Shown: one piece after another, positions 9,603 to 18,625 of the stretch
Layout: each line of letters starts with the position of its first letter
How positions within the stretch are numbered: position 1 is the first letter of the stretch
NCBI RefSeq assembly: GCF_021502675.1
Contig: NZ_JAKFHA010000015.1
Location: 1 to 61,155, forward strand
From: Yinghuangia soli
GTDB lineage: Bacteria > Actinomycetota > Actinomycetes > Streptomycetales > Streptomycetaceae
DNA: 61,155 nucleotides
Direction: 5' to 3'
Program-made: the position numbers and the translations under genes
The notes under the pieces: generated by a model
Databases searched by the model: none
What the model was told of the DNA's origin: nothing
What the model saw: the letters and a program-made list of their open reading frames with translations, nothing else

Positions 9603-10342
9603 GGTCCCGGCGCAAGGCGGTTGCGGCCGTCCCCGAGTCAGTCCCCGAGTCCGTCGGGGAGTCCGGTGCGGATCCGGTCGCGCGGTATGCGGCCGCACTC
9701 GACGGCGCGCTGCACGGGCCCCGGGCCGCCAAGGCCCGCCTGGTCGAGGAGGTCCGCGGGGGCTTCGAGGACACCGTCGCGGCGTACGAAGACGAGGGCC
9801 TGAGGCGCGAGGAGGCCCTGCAGCACGCGCTGGACGAGTTCAGCAGCCCGGACGACCTCGCGCCGAGCTGCCAGCGTGAGCTGACGGTTGCTCAGGCCCG
9901 GCACACCGCACGGTCCGTCGTCCGCACCGCGCCCTTCCTGGCCGGGGCCTGGCTGCTCGTGGACACCGCCCGAGAGCCCGCGCATCCCGCACACCAGGCC
10001 GCACAACTGCTCGCCGTCCACTTGGCGGCCGCGGCGTGCCTCGCGGTCTTCGCGGCGGCGATCGCGCTGGCCGTCACCGGCAGCCTCGTGCGCCGGGCCG
10101 GTACGCCGCAGTGGCTCCCCAAGGCCATGGCGTGGACCGGCACCGCAGCCAGCGTCTGCACGGCCGCGGCGGCACTCACCCTGGCCATCACGTCGCTGAT
10201 GTCGGCCGATTGGGTGATCGTGGCGGGCGCAGGGGCACTCGCCGCCGCGTCACATGCACTGGTCGCGGGCTCGGCCCGGGCCTGCCGCCGGTGCGCCCGC
10301 CTGCCGATCGCCGAGCCTGCCGGGATCGCCCGCCTCGGCTGA
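9599..10342 (+). CDS. Permease-prefix-domain membrane protein
   Basis: About 247 residues. The N-terminal ~100 residues match the permease prefix (HAAS-like) helical domain found in PadR partners: a segment with FEDTVAAYEDEG and then REEALQHALDEFSSPDDL. Four hydrophobic helices follow. Start GTG at 9599 overlaps the padR stop by four bases, giving translational coupling. In other operons the prefix domain is thought to pass a ligand signal between the membrane and PadR; that role is inferred here. The reading frame is open well upstream of this start but that part lies inside padR. Confidence 0.75.
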   Translation: MRSRRKAVAAVPESVPESVGESGADPVARYAAALDGALHGPRAAKARLVEEVRGGFEDTVAAYEDEGLRREEALQHALDEFSSPDDLAPSCQRELTVAQARHTARSVVRTAPFLAGAWLLVDTAREPAHPAHQAAQLLAVHLAAAACLAVFAAAIALAVTGSLVRRAGTPQWLPKAMAWTGTAASVCTAAAALTLAITSLMSADWVIVAGAGALAAASHALVAGSARACRRCARLPIAEPAGIARLG

Positions 10343-10454
10343 CGCTGCGGCGGGAACGTCCACCGGTTCCCGGCGCCCGATAATCGATCGTCTATTTGGT
10401 TGCCGTGCGGCAGCATGGACACACCGCCATCCCACACCACCGTGAGGGGGACGA

Positions 10455-12269
10455 GTGTCCGCGCCCGCTGCCGAGGGCCTCGAATCCGCATCCCCGCAAC
10501 GCAAGTCCGCCGTGCTGCTGGCCCTGCGCCACTACGGCAGAGAACTCAAACGCAACCGCAAGTTCTCGGTGCCGGCACTGCTGTGCCCGGCCATCGGCAA
10601 CGTCTGCCTCTTCTACATCGCCCCGCTGTTCGTCGCCGCGCTCGTCGCCCATCTCGCCGACGGCGGCGACTCGGTGCTCTGGTACGTCGCCGGCTTCGCC
10701 GCGATGGGCCTGCTCGGCGAGGTCTTCTGGCGCGTCGGGCTGCACTGCATCAACCGCACCGACGGCCTGGGCATGGAGCGCCTCTACATCTTCGGCATGG
10801 ACGAACTCCTCGCCAAGGACGCGGCGTTCTTCCACGAGAACTTCGCCGGCTCGCTCACCAAACGGGTGCTCAGCTTCGCGTCGCGCTACGAGGAGTTCGT
10901 CGACACCCTCGCCTTCGCCGTCGTCGCGAACCTGATCCCGCTGGGCTTCGCGTCCGTCATCCTGTGGTTTTACAACCCGATCCTGGTCGCCGTGCTCGTC
11001 GGCATGCTGGCCGTCACCGCGTTCGTCATCGCCCCGCTGATCCGGCGCCGCCAGAAGCTCGTCGACCAGCGCGAGGCCGCGATCGCCCGGGTCTCCGGGC
11101 ACGTCGCGGACAGCATCATGAACATGGAGACGGTCCGCGCCTTCGCGGCCGAGGAGCACGAGGCCGCCGAGCACAAGTCCCGCGTCGCGGAGAGCCGCCG
11201 GCTGTCGCTGCGCTCCTGGGACTACGGCAACCTGCGCATCGACACCATCGTCGCGCCGCTGTCGGTGCTCGCGAACTCCCTCGGGCTGCTGCTCGCCGTG
11301 ACGCTGGGCGGCGGGCTCGGCGTGGAGGCGACCATCGTCGCGTTCACGTACTACACCAACGCCACCCGGATCATGTTCGAGTTCAACCAGATCTACCGGC
11401 GCCTTGAGAGCTCGCTCACCGAGGCCGCGCAGTTCACCGAACTCCTCCTCGAACCGCCCACGGTCGTCGACCCGCCGGTCCCCGAACCGCTGCGCCCGGC
11501 CGCGGCCGACGTGCGGTTCGACGCCGTGACGTTCGCGCACGGCGGCGCGCCGCCGCTGTTCGCGGGCTTGGACCTGACCGTGCCGAGCGGTTCCAAGCTC
11601 GGCCTGGTGGGCCGCTCCGGCGGCGGCAAGAGCACGCTGACCAGGCTGCTGCTGCGCTTCATGGACGTCGACGAGGGCCGGATCCTGATCGGCGGCCAGG
11701 ACATCGCCAAGCTGCGGCAGACCGACCTGCGCAGCCTGATCGCGTACGTGCCGCAGGACCCGGCGATGTTCCACCGGACGCTGCGCGAGAACATCGCGTT
11801 CGCCAAGCCCGGGGCCAGCGATGCCGACATCATGCGCGCGGCCCGGGCCGCGCACGTCACCGACTTCGCCGAGGCCCTCACGGACGGCTTCGACACCATG
11901 GTCGGCGAGCGCGGCATCAAGCTGTCCGGCGGCCAGCGCCAGCGCGTCGCGCTGGCCCGGGCGATCCTGCGCGACACCCCGATCCTGCTGCTCGACGAGG
12001 CCACCAGCGCACTCGACTCGGAGAGCGAAGTCCTGGTCCAGGAGGCCCTCTGGGAGCTCATGGACGGGCGTACCGCACTGGTCGTCGCACACCGGCTGAG
12101 CACCGTCGCGCAGATGGACAAGCTCGTGGTGCTGGACCACGGCGAGATCGTCGAGCAGGGCACGCACGCCGAACTGCTGGCCCGCCAGGGCACGTACGCC
12201 AAGCTGTGGCACCACCAGTCCGGCGGCTTCCTCGACGAGGACGGCGGAGTCCCCGCGCAGCGGAACTGA
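10455..12269 (+). CDS. ABC exporter, fused permease and ATPase
   Basis: 604 residues: a type IV ABC exporter half-transporter with about six N-terminal membrane helices and one nucleotide-binding domain. Walker A is GRSGGGKST, the signature is LSGGQRQR, Walker B is ILLLDEATSALD and the H-loop is VVAHRLST, so it should be catalytically competent. The start is a GTG after GAGGGGGAC. It probably works as a homodimer exporting a drug, lipid or peptide; nothing nearby fixes the substrate. A 112-base gap with an AT-rich stretch separates it from the PadR operon, so it may have its own promoter. Confidence 0.9.
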   Translation: MSAPAAEGLESASPQRKSAVLLALRHYGRELKRNRKFSVPALLCPAIGNVCLFYIAPLFVAALVAHLADGGDSVLWYVAGFAAMGLLGEVFWRVGLHCINRTDGLGMERLYIFGMDELLAKDAAFFHENFAGSLTKRVLSFASRYEEFVDTLAFAVVANLIPLGFASVILWFYNPILVAVLVGMLAVTAFVIAPLIRRRQKLVDQREAAIARVSGHVADSIMNMETVRAFAAEEHEAAEHKSRVAESRRLSLRSWDYGNLRIDTIVAPLSVLANSLGLLLAVTLGGGLGVEATIVAFTYYTNATRIMFEFNQIYRRLESSLTEAAQFTELLLEPPTVVDPPVPEPLRPAAADVRFDAVTFAHGGAPPLFAGLDLTVPSGSKLGLVGRSGGGKSTLTRLLLRFMDVDEGRILIGGQDIAKLRQTDLRSLIAYVPQDPAMFHRTLRENIAFAKPGASDADIMRAARAAHVTDFAEALTDGFDTMVGERGIKLSGGQRQRVALARAILRDTPILLLDEATSALDSESEVLVQEALWELMDGRTALVVAHRLSTVAQMDKLVVLDHGEIVEQGTHAELLARQGTYAKLWHHQSGGFLDEDGGVPAQRN

Positions 12270-12270
12270 A

Positions 12271-12340
12271 CCGCCCGGGCGCGCGGCGTCCTGGGCCGGC
12301 CATGCCCCCGACCGGGCGGCTACCGGCGCAGGACGCCGCG
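12271..12340. terminator. Nested inverted repeats between convergent genes
   Basis: CGCGGCGTCCTG (12282-12293) pairs perfectly with CAGGACGCCGCG (12329-12340), and CCGCCCGG (12271-12278) with CCGGGCGG (12312-12319). The two pairings are alternatives. The 3' part lies inside the end of the AsnC gene. Likely a terminator for the ABC gene, though the large loop makes it weaker than the others here. Confidence 0.45.
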
Positions 12341-12814
12341 TCCCTCGCGGACCTCGAAGACCAGCTGCGTCTCGATCTGCCGGACCACCGGGTGCACGGT
12401 GATGTGCTCCAGGATCAGGTCGCGCAGCCTCTCCGGGCTCTCCACCGCGACGTGCAGCAGGAAGTCGTCGTCGCCGGCCATGTGCAGCACCGACAGCGCG
12501 CCGGGGACCTTCACGAGGTTGTCGTACAGGTCGCGCACCAGGTCGCGGCTGTGGCTGCCCAGCCGGACCTTCACGATCGCGTTGATCGGGTGCCCGAGCG
12601 CGGCGAGGTCGAGCCGTGCGGTGATGCTCGCGACGGTGCCGGACTGCCGCAGTGCCCGGATCCGGTACGCGCAGGTCGACTCGGCCACCCCGATCCGGGC
12701 CGCGATGGCGGCGTTGGTCATGCGGCCGTCCTCGACCAGCGCGGCGAGGATCGCCAGGTCGGTGCCGTCCAGACCCCCCGAGGACGGCTGCGATTTCTTC
12801 GAATGCGCGTCCAC
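12320..12814 (-). CDS. Lrp/AsnC family regulator
   Basis: About 164 residues: an N-terminal winged HTH (DLAILAALVEDGRMTN with IAARIGVAESTCAYRI) followed by the RAM/AsnC ligand-binding domain (for example HMAGDDDFLLHV). The start was placed at a GTG after GGGAGG; the frame extends to 12874 but the extra residues add nothing to the family. It is divergent from a Cys/Met-metabolism enzyme, and symmetric ATCCCCAA/TTGGGGAT boxes lie between them. It probably senses a sulfur amino acid or a related amino acid and controls that enzyme. Confidence 0.88.
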   Translation of the reverse strand: MDAHSKKSQPSSGGLDGTDLAILAALVEDGRMTNAAIAARIGVAESTCAYRIRALRQSGTVASITARLDLAALGHPINAIVKVRLGSHSRDLVRDLYDNLVKVPGALSVLHMAGDDDFLLHVAVESPERLRDLILEHITVHPVVRQIETQLVFEVREGRGVLRR

Positions 12815-12860
12815 CGGACCGCCTCCCTTTGTGGTTCCTGCGCCGATTTCCCGATTCTGA

Positions 12861-12898
12861 TGGGGTATCCCCAAGGTATCTTGTGCAGAGTTGGGGAT
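12861..12898. promoter_or_regulatory. AsnC/Lrp operator cluster
   Basis: TGGGG-TAT-CCCCA (12861-12873) is a palindrome. Its right side begins a longer inverted repeat: ATCCCCAA (12867-12874), 16 bases, TTGGGGAT (12891-12898). Overlapping half-sites spaced about one and two helical turns apart fit a multimeric Lrp-type regulator. Confidence 0.65.
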
Positions 12899-12915
12899 CC
12901 GACCATCTTGAGCGT

Positions 12916-14139
12916 ATGACGTCGCCGCTTCTGCACCCGGATTCCCTCGCCGTCCACGCCGGACGCGAGGACCTGACCGCCCTCGGCGTGCACGCCCTGC
13001 CGATCGACCTCTCCTCGACGAACCCGCTGCCCGACATCGAGGCCGGCGGGCTGTCGTACGAGTCGATGGCCGGCGGCGGCCTGCCGCTCGCCGAAGGCGG
13101 CGCGGTCTACGCGCGGCTGTGGAACCCCACCGTCGCGCGCCTCGAATCGGCCCTCGCGCAGCTGGAGCACACCGACGCCGCGGTGGCCTTCGCGTCCGGC
13201 ATGGCCGCGCTCACGGCCGCGGTGCTGGCCGCCACCGCGGAGACCGGGCGCCGCCACGTCGTCGCGGTCCGCCCGATGTACGGCGGCACCGACCACCTGC
13301 TGGCCTCGGGCCTGCTCGGCGCCGAGGTCACCTACTGCACCGCCGACCGCATCGCCGCCACCGTGCGGCCGGACACCGCGCTCGTGGTCCTGGAGACCCC
13401 CGCCAACCCGACGCTGGAACTCGTCGACATCGCCGCCGCGGTGGCCGCGGCCGGCGACGTGCCCGTGCTGGTCGACAACACCTTCGGCACCCCGGTCCTG
13501 CAGAACCCGGCCGACCACGGCGCCGCGATGGTCCTGCACAGCGCCACCAAGTACCTCGGCGGGCACGGCGACGTCGTGGCCGGCATCATCGCGTGCGGCA
13601 CCGAGCACGCCGCCGCCCTGCGCCGGGTCCGCGCGGTCACCGGCGGGCTGCTGCACCCGCTGGGCGCGTACCTCGTGCACCGCGGCCTGGCCACGCTGCC
13701 GATCCGCATGCGCGCGCAGCAGGAGAACGCCCGGCGCATCGCCGCCTGGCTGGCCACCCACCCGGCCGTCGCGCGCCTGCACTACCCGGGCAGCGACGGC
13801 GACCCGATGGGCCTGATGGGCCGCCAGATGCGCGGCAGCGGCGCCATGATCGCGATCGAGCTGCGCGGCGGGTACGAGCAGGCCCGGCACCTGACGTCCG
13901 CGGTACGGCTGTTCACGCACGCGGTCTCGCTCGGCGGCGTCGACTCGCTCATCCAGCACCCCGCCGCGCTGACACACCGCCCGGTCGCTGCCGAGGCGCG
14001 CCCCGGAACCGGCCTGGTACGCCTGTCCATCGGCCTGGAGGACCACCAGGACCTCATGGCCGACCTCGAGCGCGGCCTGGACCGCCCGGTGGCCGCCGGG
14101 CGCGCCGAGCAGCCCGCGGCGGCAACGGCGTCCGCGTAG
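12916..14139 (+). CDS. Cys/Met metabolism PLP-dependent enzyme
   Basis: 407 residues of the trans-sulfuration family (cystathionine gamma-lyase / methionine gamma-lyase / cystathionine gamma-synthase). The PLP lysine lies in SATKYLGGH (about residue 212). VDNTFGTP before it and the substrate-binding region RLSIGLED near the end are also present. The start ATG at 12916 has no clear ribosome binding site. Family members catalyse gamma- or beta-elimination or replacement on sulfur amino acids; the exact reaction is not decided by the sequence. Its AsnC neighbour suggests amino-acid-responsive control and favours a catabolic lyase. Confidence 0.86.
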   Translation: MTSPLLHPDSLAVHAGREDLTALGVHALPIDLSSTNPLPDIEAGGLSYESMAGGGLPLAEGGAVYARLWNPTVARLESALAQLEHTDAAVAFASGMAALTAAVLAATAETGRRHVVAVRPMYGGTDHLLASGLLGAEVTYCTADRIAATVRPDTALVVLETPANPTLELVDIAAAVAAAGDVPVLVDNTFGTPVLQNPADHGAAMVLHSATKYLGGHGDVVAGIIACGTEHAAALRRVRAVTGGLLHPLGAYLVHRGLATLPIRMRAQQENARRIAAWLATHPAVARLHYPGSDGDPMGLMGRQMRGSGAMIAIELRGGYEQARHLTSAVRLFTHAVSLGGVDSLIQHPAALTHRPVAAEARPGTGLVRLSIGLEDHQDLMADLERGLDRPVAAGRAEQPAAATASA

Positions 14140-14310
14140 CGCCCGGGCAGCCGCGCGCGGTAATCCCAGGCGCAACACACCCGTTCGGCGTACGGGCCAC
14201 GAATCCAACGCTTCGGTTTCCTATGGTGTCCGTGAAGTGCTGCCAGTCCCGGCGCACTTCACCCCGGCGTCTGCCGTCTCCGCATACGCCCCTGCCCATG
14301 GAGTCCCACC

Positions 14311-14571
14311 ATGTTCGTTCGTTCCCGTCGCAAACTCGCCACCGCAGCCCTGCTGCCCGCGCTCATCGGCCTCGGCGTGGCCACCGCCTCGCCCGCGTCC
14401 GCGGCGACTTCGCCGGCGTCCGCACCGGCCGCCGAGGCCGCCCGCTACGTGCAGGCCGGCAGCGCGGCGTACCCGTACTGCTGGTACGGGCACCCGGGCT
14501 ACCCGGTCTGGTGCGGGCCGGGCTGGTACCCCGGCGTCGCCGTGGGCCTGGGTGTCGGCCTGATCCTCTGA
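14311..14571 (+). CDS. Small secreted protein
   Basis: 86 residues with a clear Sec signal peptide: basic start (FVRSRRK), a hydrophobic core from about 10 to 28, and a cleavage-like ASAAT near 30-33. The mature part is about 50 residues, Ala-rich at first and then rich in Tyr, Trp, Gly and Pro with two cysteines, ending in a hydrophobic GVGLGVGLIL-type tail. A GGAG site precedes the ATG. No family recognised; a small surface-associated protein is all I infer. Confidence 0.7.
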   Translation: MFVRSRRKLATAALLPALIGLGVATASPASAATSPASAPAAEAARYVQAGSAAYPYCWYGHPGYPVWCGPGWYPGVAVGLGVGLIL

Positions 14572-14590
14572 TCCTGCGCGCATAGCCAAT

Positions 14591-14610
14591 TGCCCCGACC
14601 TGCCGGGGCA
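14591..14610 (+). terminator. Short hairpin after the secreted-protein gene
   Basis: TGCCCCG and CGGGGCA pair perfectly over a six-base loop, 20 bases after the stop codon. Confidence 0.5.
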
Positions 14611-14620
14611 TTCCGCCGGA

Positions 14621-14660
14621 TGCACCGGTCACCGCCGTCCACGACGGCCGGACCGGTGCA
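14621..14660 (+). terminator. 40-base hairpin after the secreted-protein gene
   Basis: TGCACCGGTC and GACCGGTGCA form a perfect 10-bp stem. The 20 bases between them hold a second stem (GCCGTC / GACGGC), giving one long hairpin. Probably the main terminator of the upstream gene. Confidence 0.6.
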
Positions 14661-15079
14661 TTCGGCTGCCCGCATGCCCGCGTCCCGGACGCACTGAACT
14701 CCCGACCGTGCGCAGGTGATCCGCCGAGCCCTCCGCAGCGTGTCATCCACAGGTGGCCATTGCCGGGGGAGCGGTCCACGGGGCATGCGCGACCATGCGG
14801 CGCGATGGCAGGGGCCATCCCGATTTAGGTCGTTCTGCGGATATCCAGCTGTCCCGTCGGACCCCACAGTGAAGACCTTCGCGTCGGTCCCGCATGCCCG
14901 GCGGGTGCGGGACCGGCGCGAGGTGCGGCGGCGAACGCGCCGGGCCGATCGGGTGCCGTGCCGGTCACCGTTATCGGTGACTGCGCGCGGGATCGGCCTT
15001 GCGCAGGTCCTCGTGCCGTGTGGTGTCGTCCACGATGAGGCCGTCGTTTTCGTTGGGGCTCAGGTGGGGGTGGGTGCAC

Positions 15080-16216
15080 ATGGACGGGCGATTGCGTGTC
15101 CTGATGGTCGTCGACGATCTGCGGATCGGCGGAGCACAGCGCCAAGTGGTGGGGCTGGCGGCTGCGTTGGCCGAGAGCGGCCACACCGTGGTGGTGGCCT
15201 GCACGGAAGGCGGCCCGGTCGGCGCGGGCCTGGGCGCGGCCGGCGTCCCGGTCCGCATGCTGGGGCGCCGCCGCGTCGCCAAGCGGGTCAGCCTCGCGAC
15301 CGCGGTACGGATCGCGCGCCTGGTCCGCGCCGAGCGGTTCGACGTCGTGCACGCCCACGTGCACGCCGCCTCGATGGCCGCCGCGGTCGCGGCGTCGTTC
15401 ATGCGCGCGCCCGTGGTGGTGACCGAGCACAGCATGGCCTCCTGGCGCGGCCGGCTGGCCCGGGCGTACAGCCGCCTGCTCTACCGGCGTTGCGCGATGG
15501 TGCTGGCCGTGTCGGCGGAGATCCAGGACCGGCTCTACCGGTCGGACCGGGTCCCGGCGGGCCGCGTGCGGGTGGTCGGGACCGCGCTGTTCGGCCGCCA
15601 GACCGGCGCGGTGCGCAGCGCCCGTACGCGGCCCGCGGAACCGCGGGAACGCCCGCTGCACGTAGGCGTCGTGGCGCGCCTGGAACGCGAGAAGGGCGTC
15701 GAGCTGTTCGTCCGCGCGGCCGCCCGGGTCGCCGCCGTCCGGCCGGACGCCGCGTTCAGCGTGGTCGGCGACGGCAGCCTCCGGCCCGACCTGGAGGCCC
15801 TGGCCGACGGCCTCGGGCTCGGCGGCCGGCTCGCGTTCGCGGGCGAGCGCGCCGACGGCGAGGCCGCAGTCGCCGAACTGGACGTGCTGTGCCTGCCGTC
15901 CGTCACCGAGGGCGCGCCGCTCGTGGTGCTGGAGGCGATGGCCGCCGGAGTGCCGGTGGTGGCCACCCGGGTCGGCGGCGTCCCCGCGCAACTCGACGGC
16001 GGGCAGGCCGGCGTCCTGGTCGAACCGGGCGATGCCGACGCGCTCTCCGACGCCCTCGTCCGGCTGATCGACGAACCGCGCGAACGCGACCGGCTGGCCC
16101 GCGCCGGACTCGCCCGGCACGCGGAACTGGGCGGCGGGCCCACGGTGGTCGCGGCAGTCGAGGCCGCCTACCGGGACGCCCTCGACGACGCCCGCGACCC
16201 GGGCGACCGGGACTGA
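15080..16216 (+). CDS. Glycosyltransferase, GT4 family
   Basis: 378 residues with GT-B architecture. The N-terminal domain has the early glycine-rich IGGAQRQV loop and VVHAHVHA. The C-terminal domain has GVVARLEREKGVELF, VVGDGSLRPDLE and the E-x7-E motif region with TEGAPLVVLEAMAAGVPVVAT, all typical of GT4 retaining transferases using a nucleotide sugar. The start ATG follows GGTGGGGGTG. The acceptor is unknown; exopolysaccharide or cell-surface glycan synthesis is the usual role. No other glycan genes are adjacent. Confidence 0.88.
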   Translation: MDGRLRVLMVVDDLRIGGAQRQVVGLAAALAESGHTVVVACTEGGPVGAGLGAAGVPVRMLGRRRVAKRVSLATAVRIARLVRAERFDVVHAHVHAASMAAAVAASFMRAPVVVTEHSMASWRGRLARAYSRLLYRRCAMVLAVSAEIQDRLYRSDRVPAGRVRVVGTALFGRQTGAVRSARTRPAEPRERPLHVGVVARLEREKGVELFVRAAARVAAVRPDAAFSVVGDGSLRPDLEALADGLGLGGRLAFAGERADGEAAVAELDVLCLPSVTEGAPLVVLEAMAAGVPVVATRVGGVPAQLDGGQAGVLVEPGDADALSDALVRLIDEPRERDRLARAGLARHAELGGGPTVVAAVEAAYRDALDDARDPGDRD

Positions 16217-16349
16217 CGTCCCGCCTGCAGGCCGGGACAGGCGGCTCAGGACGGCGGGACGCAGCGTGCGGCACAGTCTGCTCCGTCCCCATGCGGACGG
16301 GCGTACGGTCCACCCCCGAAGACCGGCGCCCCGCAGACCAGGAGTCCCC

Positions 16350-16796
16350 ATGACCCGAAGGATCCGCCGCGCCGTGCTCGGTGCCGCGCTGTCGACGCTC
16401 GCCACCGCCGGCCTGGTGGCCGGCACGGCCGGAACCGCGCACGCGGCCGGGCCCGTGTACGCGGTGCAGCTCAACTGGGTGAACATCATGAACAACCAGG
16501 ACAACAACAGCGTCGACGAGATGTACATCAAGGTCAACGGCAGCACGGTGTGGGGCCCGCGCGACGTGCCGTACAACACGCCGCAGAACCTCAACGTCCT
16601 GCTGCCGCGCACCTTCTACTTTGACAACGTGACCCCGCTCAAGGTCGAGTTCTGGGACCAGGACCCGGCCCGCGACGACCGCGTCGGCACCATCACGCTG
16701 ACCGGCGCCGTCCCGAACGTCGGCGCCAACGGCGTGGAATTGAGCGGCAACGACGGCCGCTACGCGGTCTACTACACGGTCACGCAGATCGCCTGA
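16350..16796 (+). CDS. Secreted C2-like beta-sandwich protein
   Basis: 148 residues with a Sec signal peptide (TRRIRR, hydrophobic core, AHA-A near 32). The mature domain of about 115 residues is beta-rich. Its segment VEFWDQDPARDDRVGTITL, with clustered aspartates before a glycine, resembles a calcium-binding loop of C2 domains. This suggests a small secreted Ca2+-dependent lipid- or surface-binding protein. That call rests on local motif similarity only. A GGAG site precedes the ATG and a strong terminator follows, so it is a single-gene unit. Confidence 0.68.
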   Translation: MTRRIRRAVLGAALSTLATAGLVAGTAGTAHAAGPVYAVQLNWVNIMNNQDNNSVDEMYIKVNGSTVWGPRDVPYNTPQNLNVLLPRTFYFDNVTPLKVEFWDQDPARDDRVGTITLTGAVPNVGANGVELSGNDGRYAVYYTVTQIA

Positions 16797-16808
16797 CACC
16801 GCCGCCCG

Positions 16809-16845
16809 TTCACCGCCCGGACACCCCAGGTGCCCGGGCGGTGAA
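16809..16845 (+). terminator. Terminator, 12-bp perfect stem
   Basis: TTCACCGCCCGG and CCGGGCGGTGAA pair perfectly over a 13-base loop that can itself pair (CACC/GGTG). It lies 12 bases after the C2-like gene. Confidence 0.75.
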
Positions 16846-16957
16846 CATAGTGGCCGGGTGATGCAGACTCCCCGCATCCCGTCCAGGACAATGAGCCCCC
16901 GTCGGATGTGCCCCCGCGCAGGCTGCGCGGGGGCGGTGCGCCATTCGGGGGGAGACC

Positions 16958-18625
16958 ATGGCTTTACTCGACCGTCCTGCCGGCGGCACGGGGCCGATCG
17001 CCGTCCTCGGACCGGCCGACCGCCCGGGGCCGGTGCACCTGCACCCGCCCCGGGCGATCGCCTTCGCCGGGGGCTGCCACGTCCTGGCCGCGGTCGCGGC
17101 GGAATCCGCCGCACCGGCCCGCAGCAGCTTCGCGCACGCCCCGCTGATCACCGCGTGCGCCCTGGCCGGGACGCTCATCACGCTCGCCCCCCGGCGCGGC
17201 CCGTGGCTCGCCCTCGCGCTGCCCGCGGTCGTCCTCGCCCAGGCGGCATGGCCCGCGCTCCCGGCCCGGGTTCCGGTCGCGGCGCTCGTCCTGGCCCTCG
17301 TCGCGCTGGGCGCCGCCCTGGTCCGGGCCGCGCCCGGGCACTGGCACCACCTCCCCGCGGCGGCGCTCGGCGGCATCCTGGCCGCGGCGGCGTACTCCGC
17401 ACCCGACTCGGCGGTGCCGTCCGGGGCCCTGGTCCCGCTGACGGTCCTGTTCCTGCTCACCCCGCCGCTCGCCGTCCTGGTCGCCCGCGCCACCGGCCGC
17501 ACCGGCGAACTCGACCGGCTCACCCGCCGGATGGCCTTCCGGGTGCCCATCGCCGTGCTGGCCATCATCGCGTGCATCGCGCTCACCGCGGTCCTGCGCC
17601 CGCTCCTCCCGGCGTCCGGCCTCCTCGTGGTCGGCGCCGCCGCGGCCGTGCACGTCGCGGTCGCACTGTGGTCGCACTCGCGCGGGCGCCGGCTGGCCGA
17701 ACAGGCCGCCCGCCACGAGGCGGTCCTGGAGGCCGCCATCCTCGTGCTGTCCGACGAGGCCGCCGATCCGGCCGACAACCTGCGCCGCGTCGCCGCCCTG
17801 GCCGCCACCGAACTCGGCGTGGCCGGCGTCGTGGTCGAACTGGACACCGTCTCGGCCGGGCACGGGCAGACCGTCGAACGCCCGGTCGACGTGGCCCTGG
17901 TGTGCCGCGGCCGGGACCTCGGACGCCTCCACATCCACAGCGAACGCGCCCTGGACACGCGGACGTTGACCACCGTCGACCGGCTGGCCAGGCAGCTCGC
18001 CGCGTTCGCCTACGCGGTGCTCCGCCTCGACGACGCCCGCAGCGCCGAACGCGAGCACCTGCGCCGCGAACTCCACGACGGCGTCGGCCACGCCCTCGCG
18101 TCCGCGGTCATGCGCCTGGACCCCGGACGGCACGCCGAGCACCTGCGCCCCGTGCTCGCCCCGGCGCACGCGCACGTGAGCACCGCCCTCGAGGACCTGC
18201 GGTCGATCGTGCGCGGCGCGGCACCCCCGCAACTCGTCCGCGACGGGCTGGCGGACGCCCTGCGCGCACTCACTCGCGACCCCGACGGCCCGGCCGTCCT
18301 GCTGACCTTCCACGGCGACTGCCAGGCGGTGAGCGCGGCCGTGCAGCAGGACGTCTACCGCATCGTGCAGGAGGCGCTCACCAACGCCCGCCGGCACGCC
18401 GATGCCGGACGCGTCTTCGTCTCGGTCGCCACCACCGACCGCATGCACGTGGAGATCGTGGACGACGGACGCGGCCTGCCCGCCGGACCGGTGCCGGGCA
18501 CCGGCCTGGCGTCCATCCGCACCCGGATCCGGCAGCTCGGCGGCGACTGCGCCATCGGCCGCGCCGCCGGCGGCGGCACCCGCATCGCGTTCACCGTCCC
18601 GCTGACCCCGACGGACGCCGCGTGA
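16958..18625 (+). CDS. Sensor histidine kinase, NarL-system type, with TTA codon
   Basis: 555 residues. The N-terminal third has about seven or eight hydrophobic helices, then a GAF-like linker, a HisKA_3 dimerisation domain with the phospho-accepting His in RRELHDGVGH (about residue 372), and an HATPase_c domain (VYRIVQEALTNARRHA near 466, VDDGRGLP near 501). GGGGGGAGA precedes the ATG. The third codon is TTA (16964-16966), the only in-frame TTA I found in the window, so translation may depend on the bldA leucyl-tRNA. The response regulator gene follows with a four-base overlap. Confidence 0.9.
   Translation: MALLDRPAGGTGPIAVLGPADRPGPVHLHPPRAIAFAGGCHVLAAVAAESAAPARSSFAHAPLITACALAGTLITLAPRRGPWLALALPAVVLAQAAWPALPARVPVAALVLALVALGAALVRAAPGHWHHLPAAALGGILAAAAYSAPDSAVPSGALVPLTVLFLLTPPLAVLVARATGRTGELDRLTRRMAFRVPIAVLAIIACIALTAVLRPLLPASGLLVVGAAAAVHVAVALWSHSRGRRLAEQAARHEAVLEAAILVLSDEAADPADNLRRVAALAATELGVAGVVVELDTVSAGHGQTVERPVDVALVCRGRDLGRLHIHSERALDTRTLTTVDRLARQLAAFAYAVLRLDDARSAEREHLRRELHDGVGHALASAVMRLDPGRHAEHLRPVLAPAHAHVSTALEDLRSIVRGAAPPQLVRDGLADALRALTRDPDGPAVLLTFHGDCQAVSAAVQQDVYRIVQEALTNARRHADAGRVFVSVATTDRMHVEIVDDGRGLPAGPVPGTGLASIRTRIRQLGGDCAIGRAAGGGTRIAFTVPLTPTDAA

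Larger units (their letters stand above)
14572..15079. other. Gene-free region before the glycosyltransferase
   Basis: 508 bases with no supported gene. Two hairpins close behind the secreted-protein gene (14591-14610 and 14621-14660) look like its terminators. The rest must hold the glycosyltransferase promoter; I see no clear boxes, and no tRNA. Confidence 0.45.
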
